Shown here: positions 60,861 to 64,000 of the stretch, in pieces
How positions within the stretch are numbered: position 1 is the stretch's first letter
How the letters are laid out: every line of letters starts with the position of its first letter
Assembly (NCBI GenBank): GCA_965250105.1
Contig: OZ252290.1
Coordinates: forward strand, 2,418,001-2,482,000
DNA from: JBCBSK01 sp965250105
Lineage (GTDB): Bacteria > Pseudomonadota > Alphaproteobacteria > Rhizobiales > Tepidamorphaceae
Reading direction: 5' to 3'
DNA length: 64,000 bases
The notes under the pieces: model-generated
Database searches by the model: none
Seen by the model: only the letters and a program-made list of their open reading frames with translations
Told to the model about the DNA's origin: nothing
Program-made: the position numbers and the translations under genes

Positions 60861-61378
60861 ACCTGTTCCTCGTCAATCTCATCCTGGCGCTGGTCTGGGC
60901 CGGCGTGACCGCGAGCTTCCATCCGGCGAACCTGCTGTTCGGTTTCCTGCTCGGCTATCTGTCCTTGTGGATCGCCCGGCACCGGTTCGGCGAAAAGGCG
61001 TTCTTCGGCCGGTCGCGCCGGCTCGTCTCGCTGTTGGGCCTGTTCCTGATCGAGCTCATCAAATCGGCGGTGAAGGTCGCCGCCATGACGCTGGCGCCGG
61101 GTCAGAACTACACGCCGGGCATCGTCGCCATTCCGCTGACCTGCGACCGGGATATCGAGATCACGCTTCTGGCCAATATGATCTCGCTGACGCCGGGCAC
61201 GCTGTCGATCGACGTGTCGACCGACCGCTCGACGCTCTATGTCCATGCCATGGATGTCGACGACCGCGAGGCGCTGATCGACGAGATCAAGTCCGGTTTC
61301 GAGCGCCGCATCATGCTGGCGCTGCGCGATGAGCGCGACATGCCCGATCAGGCCTTGGAGGAGGGCGCCAATGGGTGA
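60857..61378 (+). CDS. mrpE: Na+/H+ antiporter subunit MrpE
   Basis: A 173-residue subunit with two or three N-terminal helices and a cytoplasmic C-terminal domain. Family segments are W-A-G-V-T-A-S-F-H-P-A-N-L-L-F-G-F near the start, I-E-L-I-K-S-A-V-K-V-A, the stretch L-L-A-N-M-I-S-L-T-P-G-T-L-S-I-D-V, and L-Y-V-H-A-M-D-V-D-D. It overlaps mrpD by ATGA and mrpF by eight bases. Confidence 0.94.
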   Translation: MNLFLVNLILALVWAGVTASFHPANLLFGFLLGYLSLWIARHRFGEKAFFGRSRRLVSLLGLFLIELIKSAVKVAAMTLAPGQNYTPGIVAIPLTCDRDIEITLLANMISLTPGTLSIDVSTDRSTLYVHAMDVDDREALIDEIKSGFERRIMLALRDERDMPDQALEEGANG

Positions 61379-61676
61379 GGTGATGCTTCAGATCGCGATC
61401 TACACGACCTTCGGCACGCTCCTGATCGCGCTCGCCATGTGCATCTGGCGCATGGTGGTGGGACCTCGATTGGCCGACCGCATCGTCGCGGTCGACATGC
61501 TGGCGCTGCTTGGCCTCGGCTTCATCGGCGCCTATGCCATCCTGACCGAGGAATATGCCTATCTCGACGTCGCCATCGGCCTGGCGCTGGTCGGCTTCCT
61601 GGCCACCGTCGCCTTCGCCCGCTACGTCTATTTCCGCGACTTCATCAAGCAGGAAGGGGCGGCCGACGATGACTGA
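61371..61676 (+). CDS. mrpF: Na+/H+ antiporter subunit MrpF
   Basis: A 101-residue small membrane subunit with three predicted helices and the family motif V-G-P-R-L-A-D-R-I-V-A-V-D-M near residue 28, whose aspartates are conserved. The start at 61371 is supported by GAGGAGGG upstream; it overlaps mrpE by eight bases and mrpG by eight bases. Confidence 0.94.
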   Translation: MGEVMLQIAIYTTFGTLLIALAMCIWRMVVGPRLADRIVAVDMLALLGLGFIGAYAILTEEYAYLDVAIGLALVGFLATVAFARYVYFRDFIKQEGAADDD

Positions 61677-62157
61677 CATCATTTCCGGCCTGCTTCTGAT
61701 GATCGGCGCCTTGTTCTCGCTCGTCGCCGCCGTCGGTATCGCGCGCCTGCCGGACATCTATATCCGCATGCATGCGGCGACCAAGGCGGGCGCGCTCGGC
61801 GCCGGCATGATCATGCTGGCCGTCGGCGTCCATTCGCTCGAACTCGAAGTCATGCTGCGGGCCGCCGTGGCGGTGATCTTCATTCTGCTGACCGCTCCGA
61901 TCGCCGCCCATCTGCTCGGCCGCGCCGCCTATCTCACCCGCGTGCCGCTGTGGTCGGGCACGACGCGCGACGAGCTTGCCGGCAAGTATGATCCGCTCAG
62001 CAGCAGCCTGGCCGGCGCGACGGCGGCGCTCGACCAGCCCGACAGGACGGCGCCGGCGGATGTGTTCCCCGAGGCCAAGGCCGTCGCCGTCGAGACGGAC
62101 GACCCAGGCGAGGCCATCGATCCGCTCGATGGCGAGACCAGGCCGGCATCCGGATAG
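61669..62157 (+). CDS. mrpG: Na+/H+ antiporter subunit MrpG
   Basis: A 162-residue subunit with three helices and the family motif R-L-P-D-I-Y-I-R-M-H-A-A-T-K-A near residue 28, followed by A-P-I-A-A-H-L-L-G-R-A-A-Y. The hydrophilic C-terminal tail (about 110-162, rich in Asp, Ala and Pro) is longer than in many homologues and may be dispensable. It is the last gene of the operon and is convergent with the DUF429 gene 36 bases away. No terminator with a T run is visible in that gap. Confidence 0.93.
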   Translation: MTDIISGLLLMIGALFSLVAAVGIARLPDIYIRMHAATKAGALGAGMIMLAVGVHSLELEVMLRAAVAVIFILLTAPIAAHLLGRAAYLTRVPLWSGTTRDELAGKYDPLSSSLAGATAALDQPDRTAPADVFPEAKAVAVETDDPGEAIDPLDGETRPASG

Positions 62158-62192
62158 AAAACCGTCGGCACGTCTGGCCGCACATCGAATCA

Positions 62193-62939
62193 TCAGGCCC
62201 AGATCGCCATGCGCAGGCCCCGGCCATCGCGCGGCGGATCGGGCGGAAAGCACACCGCCGCGCCCGCCAGGATCCGCCGGGCCGACCAGGCGCAGACCGT
62301 GGCGTCGATCGCATCGTCCCGCCCAATCCCCCGGATCTCGGCCGCCCGATCGGCCAGGCGACCGGCCGGCAGACCGGCAGCCTCCAGCAATGTCGCCCGG
62401 AACGCGAGACCGTCGGGGCTCGGCCGTGACTTGATCTTCTTGGCGAGCGGAATCGGCGCCTGGTCGTTCAGCGCCCAGAAGGCCACTTCCGGATGGCATT
62501 CGAAGACGCGGGCTTCCAGCGCCGGTGTCATCTCACGGTCGATCTCGCGGATCTTCGGAAACAGGTTGAAGCACTGCTTGGCGACCTTGCGCGGCGGGTC
62601 GGACAGGGCGCGCGCGGTAGCGCAGGCCTCCCGATAGTCCTCCCGCAGGACCGCGTCGCGCGGCGGCACCGAGAAAACGCTCGACTGGCGCGGGCCGAGC
62701 AGCGGCCTGACATGGCGTTCCGGCGCCCGGCCGCCCGGGCCGGTGCGCTCCGGCAGGCCGATCGGCATGTCGACCGCGATGATGGCGGGCGCTTCGGGCA
62801 GGTCGAGCACGGCGCGAAAATCGGCGCAGAGCCGGATATCGGCATGCTCCGGCGCATCGATCGCCACCAGCACCACGCACCAGCCGGCGCGGCAGCCATC
62901 GACGCCGGCCACCCAGGTCCGGCCGTCCGGTCCGGTCAT
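62193..62939 (-). CDS. DUF429 family protein
   Basis: A 248-residue protein with an RNase H-like start (V-A-G-V-D-G-C-R-A-G-W), an acidic site in I-I-A-V-D-M-P-I-G-L-P, and the family segments S-S-V-F-S-V-P, F-E-C-H-P-E-V and a late D-D-A-I-D-A. The arrangement of acidic residues resembles predicted nucleases of the DUF429 group; activity has not been established. Its ATG overlaps the pyridoxal kinase stop (ATGA at 62936-62939), so the two are co-translated; why these functions are paired is not evident. Confidence 0.85.
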   Translation of the reverse strand: MTGPDGRTWVAGVDGCRAGWCVVLVAIDAPEHADIRLCADFRAVLDLPEAPAIIAVDMPIGLPERTGPGGRAPERHVRPLLGPRQSSVFSVPPRDAVLREDYREACATARALSDPPRKVAKQCFNLFPKIREIDREMTPALEARVFECHPEVAFWALNDQAPIPLAKKIKSRPSPDGLAFRATLLEAAGLPAGRLADRAAEIRGIGRDDAIDATVCAWSARRILAGAAVCFPPDPPRDGRGLRMAIWA

Positions 62940-63781
62940 GCCGGTTCGACGATGCGCCGCAGGCTGACTGGCATGCGCGGGCTGGTCAGGCTGTTCTGAT
63001 GGGCGACAAGCGGCAGTTCGTCGAGCCCGGCGCGGGCCGCCGCGACGACGATCTCGTGCACGCTCGCGGCCGCCCGCGTCAGCGCGTCCTGTTCGGGCCG
63101 GCCGGCCAGAAGATGGGCGAGGAACAAAGCGGCGAACAGATCGCCGGGCCCGTGCGGCGCCGGCGTCGCGGCATCGGCTTCGGCGAGAAAGGCCTGGCGG
63201 CCGCTGACCAGGAGGCTCGCCGATTTGCCGCGCATCAGCGCGAAACTGCTGGTGACGAGAAGGCGCGGCGGGCCGAGCGCGCGGGCGGCGCGGGCGATCG
63301 CCTCATTGCTGCCCAATGACCCGCCGCACAGCCAGTCGAGCTCGAACCGGTTCGGTGTCGCGATCATCGCCTTGGGCAGCAGGACATCGCGCTGCGCCGT
63401 GGCCACGGCCTCCGGCACGTAGAGGCCTGTTTCGTCGCCGATGACGGGGTCGCAGAGGATCGTCGCCTCGGGGTTCTTGAGCCGCACCGCGTCGATCAGA
63501 TCGGCCAGTGCCCGCGCCTGATGCGCGTCGGCTAGATAGCCAGTCATCACCGCGTCGACCATGCCAAGGTCGGGGCGCCGGGCGATATCGGCGACGAAGC
63601 TCTCGAAGACCTCCGATGGGGCAGCGATGCGCGTGCCCGGCCCGTGGCCAGGATGATAGGGCAGGGTCACCGTCGGCACGAACCAGACCTCGTGGCCGAG
63701 CCGTTCGAGGGCGAACATGGCGGCGCGCGCGCCGACGCGGCCGATCGAAACAAGCGAGGTGGCGAGCAGGATACGGGCCAT
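62936..63781 (-). CDS. pdxY: Pyridoxal kinase
   Basis: A 281-residue ribokinase-fold enzyme that phosphorylates pyridoxal, salvaging vitamin B6. Key segments: V-P-T-V-T-L-P-Y-H-P near residue 40, C-D-P-V-I-G-D-E-T-G-L-Y-V near 120, A-T-P-N-R-F-E-L, and the catalytic-base loop H-G-P-G-D-L-F-A-A (the G-T-G-D motif of the family appears as G-P-G-D). The start at 63781 gives the usual N-terminus; longer in-frame sequence is non-coding. PdxK cannot be excluded, but PdxY-type architecture fits better. First gene of a two-gene minus-strand unit. Confidence 0.88.
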   Translation of the reverse strand: MARILLATSLVSIGRVGARAAMFALERLGHEVWFVPTVTLPYHPGHGPGTRIAAPSEVFESFVADIARRPDLGMVDAVMTGYLADAHQARALADLIDAVRLKNPEATILCDPVIGDETGLYVPEAVATAQRDVLLPKAMIATPNRFELDWLCGGSLGSNEAIARAARALGPPRLLVTSSFALMRGKSASLLVSGRQAFLAEADAATPAPHGPGDLFAALFLAHLLAGRPEQDALTRAAASVHEIVVAAARAGLDELPLVAHQNSLTSPRMPVSLRRIVEPA

Positions 63782-63940
63782 GGGTCGCGTCTTCGCGCGG
63801 CGGGCGGGGCGCCGCCGCGATCCGGGGCTGTGAGGCCTGCGACATTGCGTGTCCTGGCCGGGTTTCTCAAGGCCCGGCCCGCTTTTCAATGGCGGAAAAG
63901 CCGATTAGGGTCCGGCCTGCCTACAGGAGACGCCCTGCCC

Positions 63941-64000
63941 ATGCCGCATCCGATTCGTCCCCGCCGGAGCGTTCTTTACATGCCCGGCTCGAATGTCCGC
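63941..64000 (+). CDS. HpcH/HpaI aldolase or citrate-lyase-beta-like protein, N-terminal fragment
   Basis: Only the first 20 codons are inside the window. They read R-P-R-R-S-V-L-Y-M-P-G-S-N-V-R near the end, the characteristic opening of CitE / malyl-CoA lyase / L-malyl-CoA thioesterase proteins, where it forms the first barrel strand. CAGGAGA is upstream at 63924-63930. The gene continues to the right. The exact CoA-ester substrate cannot be judged. Confidence 0.75.
   Translation, partial: MPHPIRPRRSVLYMPGSNVR

Overview
The window is a high-GC chromosomal segment with tight operons, frequent ATGA start/stop overlaps and strong G/C preference at third codon positions. Gene content points to an alphaproteobacterium, most likely of the order Hyphomicrobiales (Rhizobiales). 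The evidence is a split petA-petB-petC cytochrome bc1 operon, the neighbourhood MoxR / DUF58 / BatA-DUF4159 / DUF1285 / CoA-type NUDIX / DUF6111-like / CCA transferase, a seven-gene mrp antiporter operon, and rhizobial-style intergenic repeats around apt. I could not assign a genus. I recognised no tRNA, rRNA, CRISPR array, prophage or insertion sequence.

Layout. 0-2 kb: the end of an amidase gene and an aldehyde dehydrogenase. 2-6.4 kb: an RND efflux pump (permease and periplasmic adaptor) on the minus strand. 6.8-11 kb: tamB, with no tamA beside it. 11-14.2 kb: a YbaK-type deacylase, an unknown tail-anchored protein, a metallophosphoesterase, a possible 37-residue small protein and a NUDIX hydrolase. 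14.2-17 kb: a quinone/glutathione stress group (glutathionyl-hydroquinone reductase, WrbA, divergent LysR regulator). 17-19.6 kb: a chemoreceptor and an acetyltransferase. 19.6-26.6 kb: a four-gene MoxR/DUF58/BatA-like envelope cluster. 26.8-29.6 kb: DUF1285, NUDIX, small membrane protein, CCA-adding enzyme. 29.6-36.7 kb: hemF, a DUF3108 protein, trmL, the petABC operon, mtnP and apt; apt is bracketed by inverted copies of a 71-nt repeat.

36.8-49.5 kb is the main accessory region. It is a catabolic cluster arranged divergently around an RpiR-type regulator. On the minus strand are a Rieske oxygenase, an aldehyde dehydrogenase, a pentapeptide-repeat protein and a carboxymuconolactone-decarboxylase-like protein. 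On the plus strand are a DMGDH/sarcosine-dehydrogenase-like flavoenzyme with a GcvT domain, an MDR oxidoreductase, three consecutive enolase-superfamily enzymes and a class III aminotransferase. The combination resembles betaine / N-methyl amino acid degradation (compare the hydroxyproline-betaine pathway), but the substrate is not settled by sequence.

49.8-55.8 kb: a phytase-like esterase preceded by a candidate Pho box, a cold-shock protein, and a two-gene unit pairing a Tat-exported DMSO-reductase-family molybdoenzyme with a Tat-signal rubredoxin whose first metal knuckle is CX4C instead of CX2C. This pair is the best candidate here for an undescribed system: a periplasmic molybdoenzyme served by a dedicated exported rubredoxin. 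A PLP-dependent dehydratase follows on the minus strand. 56.1-62.2 kb: mrpABCDEFG Na+/H+ antiporter. 62.2-64 kb: a DUF429 protein and pyridoxal kinase on the minus strand, and the first 20 codons of a CitE/HpcH-type lyase at the right edge.
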